A stretch of 64,000 nucleotides of DNA, from the NCBI GenBank assembly GCA_949752795.1, contig CATKHW010000009.1:62001-126000 (forward strand), read 5' to 3'. Below the pieces are notes generated by a model. The model worked only from the letters and a program-made list of their open reading frames with translations. It was not told where the DNA came from and did not search any database. The stretch comes from Hyperoodon ampullatus (Eukaryota > Chordata > Mammalia > Artiodactyla > Ziphiidae). Positions 53,834-64,000 of this stretch are shown in pieces. How positions within the stretch are numbered: position 1 is the first letter of the stretch; every line of letters begins with the position of its first letter. The position numbers and the translations under genes were made by a program.

Positions 53834-55680
53834 GCTATTGTCATCACAATGAAATCAAAATGCTCCATGACATCTGCCACCACAATGCTCCAAATCCTTG
53901 TGATCACAGTGTTCCATAACACTTGTCATCAAAATGCCCCATGACGCTCGTCATCACTATTATGAATGGTTTTTTCATCACAATGCTTCATGACCTTTGT
54001 CACCACAATCCTCAGTACATTTATCATTACAATGCTCCCTGACACTTGTCATTAGTATGCTTCATGAACCGTGTCGTTAAAAGCTCTATGCCTTTTTTAT
54101 CACAATGATCCATTCCCTTTTCATCACAATGCTCCAAGACCCCTGTAATCACAATGCTCCCTGCCCCTGTCATCACAAAGCTCCATGACACATGTCATCA
54201 GAATGCTCCATGGCATTCTCATCACAATGATCCATGCCCTTGGCATCACAATGCTCCAAGAACCCTGTAATCACAATACTCCGTGACTAGAGTCATTGCA
54301 GTGCTTCATGACATTTGTCATCACAGTGGTCCAGGACCTCGTCACAGAAGGATCTGTGACCTTTGTCACCACAATGCTCCATGAACTTTTTATCACAATT
54401 CTCTGTCACCCTTGTCATCACAATGCTCCATGCGTTTGGCAGCACAATGCTCAATGACCCTTGCCATCACAATGCTCCATGCGCTTGTCAGCACAATGCT
54501 TCATAACCCATGTCAACACAATACACCATGTGCTTGTCATCACAATGCTCCACATCCTTGTCATCAAAATGCTCCATAAACTTTGTCATCACAATGTTCC
54601 ATGCAGTTCTCATCAAAATGCTCTCTCACAAATGATATCACAGTGTTCCATCACTAGTCATCACAATACTCCCTCAACCCTGTCATCACAATGTTCCATG
54701 ACCCGTGTCATCAAAATGCTATATGCCCTTATAATCACAATGCTCCATGAGCCCTGACATCACAATGTTCCACAACACCTGTCATCAAAATGCTCCATGA
54801 CCCGTTTCATCACAATGCTCCATGCCACCTGACATCAGAATGTTCAATAATCCCTGTCACAAAATGCTCCATGACCCTTTTGATCACAATGCTCCATGAC
54901 ACCTGACATCACAATTTTCCATAACCCCTCTCATCAAAATGTTCCATGACACTTTTGATCAAATTGCTCCATGACCCTGTCATCACAATGCTCCCTGCAC
55001 TTCTCATCACAATGCACCACGGCCTTGTTATTCAAAATGCTCCATGACATTTGTCATCACAAAGCTCCATGACCAATGGCATCACAATGCTCCATGCCAT
55101 TATCATCAAATGCTCCTTGAACCCTCTCATCACATTGCTCCATGCCCTTGTCATCACAAAGCTCCATGACGCTTGTCATCACATTGCTCGATGCCCTTCT
55201 CATCACAATGCTCCATGCCCTTATCATTACAATCCTCCATGACCTATGTATCATAGTGTTCCGTACCCTTGTCATCACAATGCTCCATGCCCACTCTCAT
55301 CACAATAATCCATGAAACATTTCAGACGAATGCTCCATGCCCTTGTCATCACAATGCTCCATTACTCCTGTCATTATAATGCTCCATGACACCTGCCATC
55401 ACAAGGTTCCATGGCCTTGTCATCACAAGCCTCCATGACCCTTGTCATCACAATGCTCCAAGACCCCTCTAATCACAATGCTCCATGTCTTTGTCATCAC
55501 AAAGCTCCATGATGCATGTCATCAGAATGTTCCATGGCCTTCTCATGACAATGCTCCATGCCCTTGTTATCACAATGCTGCAACACCCCTGTAATCACAA
55601 TGCTCCATTCCCCTTTTCATCTCAATGCTCCATGAACCCTGTCATCACAATGCACCATGCCCATCATCATAATGCTTCAT
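53834..55680 (+). repeat. Diverged superunit B (1,847 bp)
   Basis: Runs between the landmark GCTATTGTC at 53,834 and 55,681. The order of markers follows superunit A: GAAATCAAAATGC, then CATTTATCATTAC, the ACTAGT monomer near 54,654, and a CATGACCTATGTATCATAG monomer near 55,240. A GACTAGAGTCATTGC variant occurs near 54,285. Confidence 0.78.
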
Positions 55681-57477
55681 GCTATTGTCATCACAATGAA
55701 ATCAAAATGCTCCATGACCTCTGTCATCACAATGCTCCAAAACCTTGTGATCACAATGTTCCATAACACTTGTCATCACAATGCCCCATGACGCTGGTCA
55801 TTACAATTATCCATGGTCTTCTCATCACAATGCTCCATGATCTTTGTCATCACAATGCTCAATACACTTGTCATCACAATGCTCCCTGACACTTGTCGTC
55901 AGTATGCTCCTTGAACCCTGTCATGACAAGGCTCCATGCATTTTTCATCACAATGATCCATTCCCTTTTCATCATAATGCTCCAATACCCCTGTAATCAC
56001 AATGCTCCATGTCCTTTTCATCACAAAGCTCCATGACGCATGTCATCAGAATGCTCCATGGCCTTCTCATCACAATGCTCCATGCCCTGTTTTTCACAAT
56101 GCTACAAAACCCCTCTAATCACAATGCTCCATGAACCTTTTTATCAGTATGCTCCATGACAGTTGTCATCACAAGGTTCCATGGCCCTCTCATCACAATG
56201 CTCCAGGACCTTCTCATCGCATTGCTCCATTCCCTTCTCATCACAATGCTCCATGACCCCTGTCATCACAGTACTCCATGAATATTTTCAGCCCAATGCT
56301 CCATGACCTTCTCTTCACAATGCTCCATGACCCATGTCATCACAATGCTACATGACCCCAGTCATCAAAATGATCCATGCCACTTGTCATCAGAATATTC
56401 TATGCGCTTGTCATCCCCATGCTCCATGACCCCTGTAATCACAATGGTCCTTGACGCTTGTTGTCACAGAGCTCCATGACACTTGTCATCACGGTGCTCC
56501 ATGCCTTTGTCAGCAAAATGCTACATGACCTTGTCACCACAATGCTCCATGAACTATTCATCACAGTGCTCTGTGACCCTTGTCATCACAAAGCTCCATG
56601 CCATTGTCATCGCAATGTTCCAAGCCCCTGTCATTAAAAGGCTCCATTAACATTGTCATCACAATCCTCCATGACACTTGGTATCACAATGCTCCATGCC
56701 ATTGTCATCACAATGGACAATGACATATGTCATCACAATGTTCCCGGACACCTGTCTTCACAATACTCCATGACCTTGTCATCACAATGTTCCATGTCCT
56801 TGTCATCACAATGCTCCATGACCGTTGTCAGCACAATGCTCGATGCACGTGTAAGCACAATGCTCCATAACCCATGTCATTACTATGCTCCCTGCACTTC
56901 TCATCACAATGCACCACACACTTGTTATCAAAATGCTACATGACCTTTGTCATCACAAAGTTCCATGACACTTGGCATCACAATGCTCCATTCCATTGTC
57001 ATCACAATGCTCCATGAACACTATCATCACATTGCTCCATGCATTTGTCAACACAAATCTCCATGAGGCTGGTCATCACAACGCTCGATGCCCTTCTCAT
57101 CACAATGCTACATGTCCTTGTTATTACAATCCTGCATGATCTATGTATTACCGTGTTCCGTGCCCTTGTCATAACAATGCTCCATGACCACTGCCATCAC
57201 AAAGTTCCATGGCCATGTCATCACAAGCCTCCATGAACCTTGTCATCACAATGCTCCAAGTCCCCTCTAATCAAAAGCTCCATGCACTTGTCATCACAAA
57301 GCTCCATGACGCAAGTCACCAGAATGCTCCATGTCCTTCTCATCACAATGCTCCATGCCCTTGTGATCACAATGCTCCAAGACCACTTTAATCACAGTGC
57401 TCCATGCCCCTTTTCATCTCAATGCTCCATGAACCCTGTCATCACAATGCACCGTGTCCATCACCATAATATTTCAT
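55681..57477 (+). repeat. Diverged superunit C (1,797 bp)
   Basis: The head is close to superunits A and B (GAAATCAAAATGC, GCCCCATGACGCTGG, CAATACACTTGTC). The middle is different: it carries GAATATTTTCAGCCC near 56,279 and the CACTTGGTATCAC run near 56,674. The ACTAGT marker is absent. A GATCTATGTATTACCG monomer lies near 57,139. Confidence 0.75.
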
Positions 57478-59372
57478 GCTATTGTCATCACAATGAAATC
57501 AAAATGCTCAATGACCTCTGTCATCACAATGCTCCAAACCCTTGTGATCACAATGTTCCATAACCATTGTCATCACAATGCCCCATGAGGCTGGTCATCA
57601 CAATTATCAATGGTCTTCTCATCACAATGTTCCTTGATCTTTGTCATCACAATGCTCAATACACTTATCATCACAATGCTCCCTGACACTTCTCATCAGT
57701 ATGCTCTTTGAACCCTGTCATGACAAGGCTCCATGCAATTTTCATCACAATGATCCATGCCCTTTTCATCACAATGCTCCAAGACTCCTCTAATCACAAT
57801 GCTCCATGTCCTTGTCATCACAAAGCTCCATGACGCATGTCATCAGAATGCTCCATGGCCTTCGCATCACAATTCTCCATGCCCTTGTCATCACAATGCT
57901 ACAAAACCCCTGTAATCACAATGCTCCATGCACCTTTTCATCAGAATGCTCCATGACCTTTGTCATCACAAGGCCCCATGTTCCTCTCATCACAATGCTC
58001 CAGGACCTTGTCATCACAGTGCTCCATTCCCTTGTCATCACAAAGCTCCATGACCCCTATCATCACAATACTACATGTACATTTTCAGCCCAATGCTCAA
58101 TGACCGTCTCATTACAATTCTCAATGACCCATGTCTTCACAATGCTCCATGACCACAGTCATCAAAATGCTCCATGACCCCTGTCATCAAAATGGTCCAT
58201 GCCCTCGTCATCAAAAGGCTCTGTGTCATTTGTCACCACAATTCTCCATGAAATTTTCATCACAATGTTCTCTTACTCATGTCATAACTATGCTAAATGC
58301 CTTTGTCAGCACAATGCTCCATGCGCTTTTCCGCAAAATGCCCCATGACCTGTGTCATCACAATGTGACATGTTCTTGTCATCACAATGCTCCACAACTT
58401 TGTCATCACAGTTCTCGATAAACCTTGTTGTCACAATGCTCCATGCACTTCCCATCAAAATGCTTTCCCATCACTGATATCATAATGTTCCATCACTTGT
58501 CATCACAATACTCACTGACACCTGTCATCACAATGTTCCATGACCCCTGTCATCACAATGCTCCATGACCCTTTTCATCACAATGCTCCCTGACCCCTGA
58601 CATCACAATGTTCCATAACCCCTGTCATCAAAATGTCCCATGACACTTTTCATCAAATTGTTCCATAACCCTCTCATCACAATGCTCACTGCCCTTCTCA
58701 TCACAGTACACCACGCCCTTGTCATCAAAACCCTCAATGACCTTTGTCATCACAAAGCTCCGTGACCCTTGGCATCACAATGCTCCATGCCATTGTCATC
58801 AAAATGCTCCATGAACCCTCTCATCACATTGTTACATGTCCTTGTCATCACAGGCTCCATGATGCTTTTCATCACAATGCTCGATGCTCTTCTTAACACA
58901 AAGTTCCAAGGCTTGTCATTACAATCCTGCATGACCCATGTATCACAGTGTTCCGTGTCCTTGTCATCACAAAGCTCCATGCCCCCTCTCATCACAATAA
59001 TCCATTAAAATTTTCAGACCAAAGCTCCATGCCCTTGTCATGAAAATGCTCCATTACACCTGTTATAACAATGCTCCATTAAAACTGCCATTACAATGTT
59101 CCACAGCCTTCTCATCACAAGGCTCCATGACCCTTGTCATCACAATGCTCCAAGACACCTGTAATCACAATGCTCCATGCCTTTGTCATCACAAAGCTCC
59201 ATGACGCATGTCATCAGAATGTGCCTTCGCCTTCTCATCACAATGCTCCATGACCTGGTCATCGCAATGCTCCAAGACCCCTGTAATCACAATGCTCGAT
59301 GCCCCTTTTCATCTCAATGCTCCATGAACCCTGTCATCACAGTGCACCATGCCCATCATCATAATGCTTCAT
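57478..59372 (+). repeat. Diverged superunit D (1,895 bp)
   Basis: Runs between the landmark at 57,478 and 59,373. The ACTAGT marker is altered to CACTTGTCATC near 58,492. A CATGTATCACAGTG monomer lies near 58,935. Shortened CATCACAGGCTCC near 58,847 has lost bases relative to CATCACAAAGCTCC. Confidence 0.78.
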
Positions 59373-60588
59373 GCTATTGTCATCACAATGAAATCAAAAT
59401 GCTCCATGACCTCTGTCATCACAATGCTCTAAACCCTTGTGATCACAATGTTCCATAACACTTGTCATCACAACGCCCCATGACGCTCATCATTACAATT
59501 ATCCATGGTATTTTATTCACAATACTCCATGACCTTTGTCATCACAATGCTCAATAAACTTGTCATCACAATTCTCCCTGACAATGGTCGTCAATATGCT
59601 CCTTTAAACCTGTCATGACAAGGCTCCATGCATTTTTCATCACAATAATCCTTGCACTTTTCCTCACAATACTCCAAGACCCCTGTAATCACAATGCTCC
59701 ATGCCCTTGTCATCACAATGCTTAATGAAGCATGTCTTCAAAATGCTCCATTGCCTTCTCATCAACATGCTCCATGCACTTTTCAATCCAATGCTCCATT
59801 TCCTTGTCATCAAAATGCTCCATGACTCGTGTCATCACAATACTCAATGAATATTTACAGCCCAATGCTCCATGACCTTCTCTTCACAATGCCCCATGAA
59901 CCCAGTCATCATTAGGCTCCATGACCACTGTCATCACAACGATCCATGACCCCTGTCAACACAATGATACTGGACTCTTGTCATCAAAATGCTCCATGAC
60001 ACTTGTCATCACAATGATCCATTCCCTTGTCATCACAATGCTCCATAACCCTTGTCATCACAAGGCTCCAAGCCCTTGTAATCAAAATGCTCCATTATAT
60101 TTGTCATCACATTTCTCCATGACACTTGACATCACAGTGCTCCATGCCATTGTCATCACAATGGATCATGACATATGTCACCATAATGCTCCCTGACACC
60201 TGTCTTCACAATAATCTATGACCTTGTCAAAATAATGCTTCATGCCCTTTTTATCACAATGTGCCATGCCCACTGTCATCACAATAATCTAAGAAATTTA
60301 TCAGACCAATGCCCCATGAACCCTGTCATCCCAATGCTCCATGACCCCTGTAATCAGAATGCCCCATGACGCTTTTCATCACATATCTCCATGATCGTTG
60401 TCATCACAATGCTCCATGACCCATGCCATCACAATACTCCATGAATATTTTCAGCCCAATGTTCCATGACCTTCTCATCACAATGCTCCAAGATCCCTTT
60501 AATCACAATGCTCCTTGCCCCTTTTCATCTCAATGCTCCATGAACCCTGTCATCACAATGAACCATGCCCATCATCATAATGTTTCAT
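59373..60588 (+). repeat. Diverged superunit E, short (1,216 bp)
   Basis: This superunit is about 0.6-0.7 kb shorter than its neighbours and has no ACTAGT monomer, suggesting an internal deletion. It has CACAATGATACTGGACTC near 59,960, related to CACAATGATCCGGGACTG near 62,007, and a CATGAATATTTTCAGCC monomer near 60,440. Confidence 0.75.
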
Positions 60589-63500
60589 GCTATTTTCATC
60601 ACAATGAAATCAAAATGCTCCATGACCTCTGTCATCACAATGTTCCAAACCCTTGTGATCACAATGTTCCATAACATTTGTCATCACAACGCCCCATTAC
60701 GCTCGTCATCACAATTATCAATGGTCTTCTCATCACAATGCTCCATGACATTTGTCATCACAATGCTCAATACACTTGTCATCACAATGCTCCATGAGCT
60801 GGTCAGCACAATGCTCCCTGACACTTGTCATCAGTATGCTCCTTGAACACTGTCATGACAAGAATCCATGCCTATTTCATCACAATGATCCATTCCCTTT
60901 TCATCACAATGCTCCAAGACCACTGTTATCACAATGCTCCGTGACTTCAGTCATCACAATGCTTCATGACATTTGTCATCACAATGGTCCATGACCTCGT
61001 CATACAAAGCTCTGTGACCTTTGTCACCACAATGTTCCATGAACTTTTAATCACAATGCTCTGTGACCCTTCGCATCACAACGCTCCATGCCTTTGTCAG
61101 CACAATGCTCCATGACCCTTGTCATCACAATGCTCCATGAGATTGTCAGCACACTGCTCCATGGCCGATGTCATCACAAGGCGCCATGCGCTTGTCAACA
61201 CAATGCTTCACATCTTTGTCATCACAATACTCCATGCACTTCTCAAGAAAATGCTCTCTCACCACTGATATCACAATTTTCCATCCCTAATCATCACCAT
61301 ACTCCCTCACCACATTCATCACAATGTTCCATGACCCCAGTCATCACAATGCTACATGCCCTTATCGTCACAATGTACCACTCCCTTGTCATCAAAATGC
61401 TACATGACCTTTGTCATCACAAAGAACCATGACCCTTGGCATCAAAATGCTCCATGCCATTGTCATCACAATGCTCCATGAAGCCTCTCATCATATTGCT
61501 CCATGCCCTTGTCATCACAAAGCTCCAAGACTCTTGTCATCACAATGCTCGATGCCCTTCTCATCACAATGCTCCATGCCCTTGTCATTACAATCCTCCA
61601 TGACCCATGTATCAAAGTGTTCCTTGCCCTTGTCATCATAATGCTCTATGCACACTCTCATCACAATAATCCATGAAACATTTCAGACCAATGCTCCATG
61701 CCCTTGTCATCACAATGCTCCATTACTCCTGTCATAACAATGCTCCATGACCCCTTGCATCACAAGGTTCCACGGCCTTGTCATCACAAGACTCCATTAC
61801 ACTTGTCATCACAATGCTCTAAGACACTGTAATCACAATGCTCCATGCCCTTGTCATCACAAAGCTCCATGACGCATGTCATCAGAATGCTCCATGGCCT
61901 TCTCATTCTCAATGCACCATGCCCTTGTCATCACAACGCTCCATGACCCCTGTCATCACAATGCTCCATGACCACAGTCATCACAACGATCCATCACCCC
62001 GCACAACACAATGATCCGGGACTGTTGTCATCAAAATGCTCCATGACCCTTGTCATCACAATGATCCATGCCCTTGTTATCCCAATGCTCCATGACCCCT
62101 GTAATCACAATGATCAGTGACGCTTGTCATCACAGTGCTCCATAACCGTTGTCATCAAAATGTTCCATGCATTTGTCAGCAAAATGCTTCATGAAGTTGT
62201 CATCACAATGTTCCATTCCCATTGTCATCAAAATCCTCGATGAAACTTGGGTTCACATTGCTTGATGCCCTTGTCATCACAATGCACCATGGTCCTTGAA
62301 ATGCAAATGATCCATGACCTCTGTCATCACAATGCTCCATGCCCACTGTCATAGCAATAATCCATGAAACTTGTCAGACCAAAGCTCCATGCCGCTGTCA
62401 TCACAATGCTCCATGCCCTTTTAATCACAATGCTCCATTACCCCTCACATCATAATGTTCCTTGACTCCAGTCATCACAATGCTTTATGACCTTTGTCAT
62501 CACAATGGTCCATTCCCTCGTCATCACAATGCTCTGTAACACTTCTCATCACAATGCTCCATGCCTTTGTCAGCACAATGCTCCATGACCCTTGTCATCA
62601 CAATGCTCCATGTGCTTCTCAGCACAATGTCCCAAGACACATGCCATAACAATGAGCCATGCACTTGTCATCACAATGCTCCACAACCTTGTCATCACAA
62701 TGCTCCATAAACCTTTTTATCACAATGCTCCATGCACTTCTCATCTAAATGCTCTCTCACCACTGATATCACAATGTTCCATCACTAGTCATCACAATAC
62801 TCCCTCACCCCTGTCATCACAATGTTCCATGATCCCTGTCATCAAAATGCTACATGCACTTATCATCACAATGCTCCATGACCACTGACATCACAATGTT
62901 CCATGACCCTGTCATCACAATGCTCCCTGCCCTTCTCATCACAATGCACCACGCACTTGTCATCAAAATGCTCCATGACCTTTGTCATCACAAAGATCCA
63001 TGACCCTTGGCATCACAATACTCCATGCCATTGTCATCACAATGCTCCATGACCACTCTCATCACATTACTCCTTGCCCTTGTCATCACAATGCCCAATG
63101 GCATTTTCATCACAATGATCCATGCAATTGTCATCATAATACTCCACAAGCTTGTTGTCCAAATGCTCCATGAACCTTGTCATCACAATGCTACATGACC
63201 CCTGTCATCACAATGCTCCATGACACCTGTTATCACAATGCTCCATGCCCCTTGTCACTACAGTGCTCCCTGACGCCCGTCATCACAATTATCCATGGTC
63301 TACACATCACAATGCTCCGAGGTCTTGCCATCACAATGCTCCATGCCCTGGTCATCAGTATTCTCCACGTCCTTGTCATCACAATGCTCTTTGACACATC
63401 TCATCACAATTTTACATGCTCTTTTCATCAAAATTCTCCATGCCCTTGTCATTGCAATGCTCCATGACCACTGTCAGAGCAAGCTTCATGCACTTGTCAT

Positions 63501-64000
63501 CACAATGCTTCACGAATTTGTCATCAAAATTCTCAATGGCCATTGTCATCACAATTCTCCAAGCCCTTGTCATCACAATGCTCCATTACATTTGTCATCA
63601 CAATCCGCCATGACACTTGGCATCACAATGCTCCATGCCATTGTCATCACAATTGTCCATGACATAGGTCATCACAATGCTTCCTGACACCTGTCTTCAC
63701 AATTCTGCATGATGTTGTCATCACCATACTCCATGCCCTTGTCATCACAAGGAGCCATGCCCATTGCCATCACAATAATCCATGAAAGTTGTCAGACCAA
63801 AGCTCCATGCCCCTGTCATCACAATGCTCCATGCCATTGTCATCACAATGATCCATGACTCCAGTAATCAAAATGCTTCATGACCTTGGTCATCACAATG
63901 GTCCATGCCCTCGTCATCACAAGGCTCTGTGACATTTGTCCCCACAATGCTCCATGAACTTTGTCATCACAAAGCTCCATGCCCTTGTCAGCACAGTGCT
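60589..64000 (+). repeat. Diverged monomers to the window edge, including a beta-like segment
   Basis: Contains a variant CCCTAATCATC marker near 61,276, a CATGTATCAAAGTG monomer near 61,605 and the ACTAGT marker near 62,781. About 62,160-62,330 follows the beta signature: CAGCAAAATGCTTCATG, AAAATCCTCGATGAAAC, then CTTGGGTTCACATTGC near 62,246. A run with GAGCAAGCTTC and CACGAATTTGTC near 63,476-63,520 resembles gamma and beta sequence near 5,515-5,560. The array continues past the window. Confidence 0.8.

Larger units (their letters stand above)
1..64000 (+). repeat. Satellite array of 24/25-bp monomers filling the window
   Basis: Every part of the window reads as variants of the core TGTCATCACAATGCTCCATG plus a 4- or 5-base linker (CCCT, ACCCT, ACCCC, ACACT). 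The 24-bp and 25-bp forms are interspersed, giving a mean near 24.5 bp: eight consecutive monomers at 21,627-21,823 add up to 197 bp. All monomers run in the same direction, and I found no inverted segment. The consensus has 9 C, 3 G, 7 T and 5-6 A on this strand, so GC is about 50% with a strong C-over-G skew. Each monomer carries one CATG, one ATG and, in the 25-bp form, a TGA. No unique sequence, transposon or gene interrupts it. The family name and host are not identified. Very long one-family arrays with higher-order structure are typical of eukaryotic heterochromatin; that placement is inference. Confidence 0.98.
46890..64000 (+). repeat. Diverged flank of the same satellite, HOR lost
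   Basis: Monomer length, orientation and core persist, but neighbouring units differ at many positions, and no kilobase-scale copy is nearly identical to another apart from the local 563-bp pair. Odd marker monomers (ACTAGT, CATGTATCACAG, TTTTCAG, GAAATCAAAATGC, CAGCACAATGC) still occur in the same relative order as in the HOR. Shared ancestry is therefore clear. The pattern resembles the older, less homogenised border of a satellite array, where exchange is rare; that is inference from known satellite behaviour. Confidence 0.88.

Noticed and set aside
1..64000. Many forward open reading frames of 60-147 codons with MLHALVIT, CHHNAP or SSQCSM peptide repeats
   Set aside because: They are the three frames of the monomer itself. 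ATG and TGA are both built into it (GCTCCATGA), 24-bp monomers keep frame and 25-bp monomers shift it, and nearly all the frames end at that TGA. No promoter, codon bias or domain supports coding.
1..64000. CRISPR array
   Set aside because: Repeats are directly adjacent, with no unique spacers of constant length, and there are no cas genes.
1..64000. C/D-box snoRNA-like motifs on the minus strand (GTGATGA and CTGA)
   Set aside because: GTGATGA is the complement of the TCATCAC core and occurs in almost every monomer; CTGA comes from TCAG variants. There is no terminal stem or consistent C-to-D spacing, so chance within the repeat explains it.
46890..64000. A transposon or unique insertion causing loss of the HOR in the right part
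   Set aside because: Monomers continue without a gap through and beyond the boundary; I saw no terminal repeats, poly-A tail, target duplication or transposase-like frame.

Overview
The whole 64 kb window is one tandem-repeat (satellite) array. I see no protein-coding gene, RNA gene, transposon, CRISPR array, microsatellite or unique-sequence stretch on either strand. The monomer alternates between 24 and 25 bp (mean about 24.5). It consists of a core TGTCATCACAATGCTCCATG followed by CCCT (24-bp form) or ACCCT/ACCCC (25-bp form). Roughly 2,600 monomers lie head to tail in one orientation. Homogeneous satellite on this scale, arranged in kilobase-long higher-order repeats, points to eukaryotic heterochromatin (centromeric, pericentromeric or subtelomeric). 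CpG is scarce, which would fit a methylating genome such as a vertebrate, but the monomer itself contains no CpG, so this is weak evidence. I cannot name the species or a known satellite family.

Layout. From 1 to about 46.89 kb is a higher-order repeat (HOR) core. Using the landmark CTTCTCATCAC as an arbitrary phase point, the core resolves into three block types: alpha (1,965-1,967 bp; variants of 1,941-1,942), beta (1,447 bp) and gamma (2,383 bp, or 2,580 bp as 'gamma+' with an internal 197-bp duplication). The canonical unit alpha-beta-gamma is 5,795 bp, or about 5,993 bp with gamma+. The order is: alpha, alpha, beta, gamma, alpha, beta, alpha, beta, gamma, alpha, beta, gamma+, alpha, beta, gamma+, alpha, beta, gamma, alpha, beta, gamma+, alpha, delta (a 2,188-bp alpha-like block with an extra segment of about 246 bp), and a terminal gamma-like block. 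Copies of a block type are nearly identical, with only a few substitutions per kilobase by eye.

From about 46.89 to 64 kb the same monomer continues, but the HOR is lost. Monomers are diverged and are organised in loose superunits of about 1.8-1.9 kb that carry the same odd 'marker' monomers as the HOR, plus a local 563-bp duplication. This looks like the decayed edge of a satellite array beside its homogenised core. The left edge of the core lies outside the window.

Recombination history is readable. Two block junctions can be placed within about 10-25 bp (2,054-2,076 and 11,731-11,743), because block-specific bases switch from one type to another there. A third junction near 42.94 kb is similar. 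The 197-bp duplication is present in three gamma blocks and absent from others between them. The gamma block at 32.7-35.0 kb mixes alleles of both kinds.

Coding potential is only apparent. The monomer carries its own ATG and its own TGA (in CCATGA). 24-bp monomers keep frame and 25-bp monomers shift it, so all three forward frames yield short repetitive reading frames, at most about 147 codons, that end at the monomer's TGA. None is a credible gene. I found no 'system' of genes here; the interest is in array architecture and evolution.
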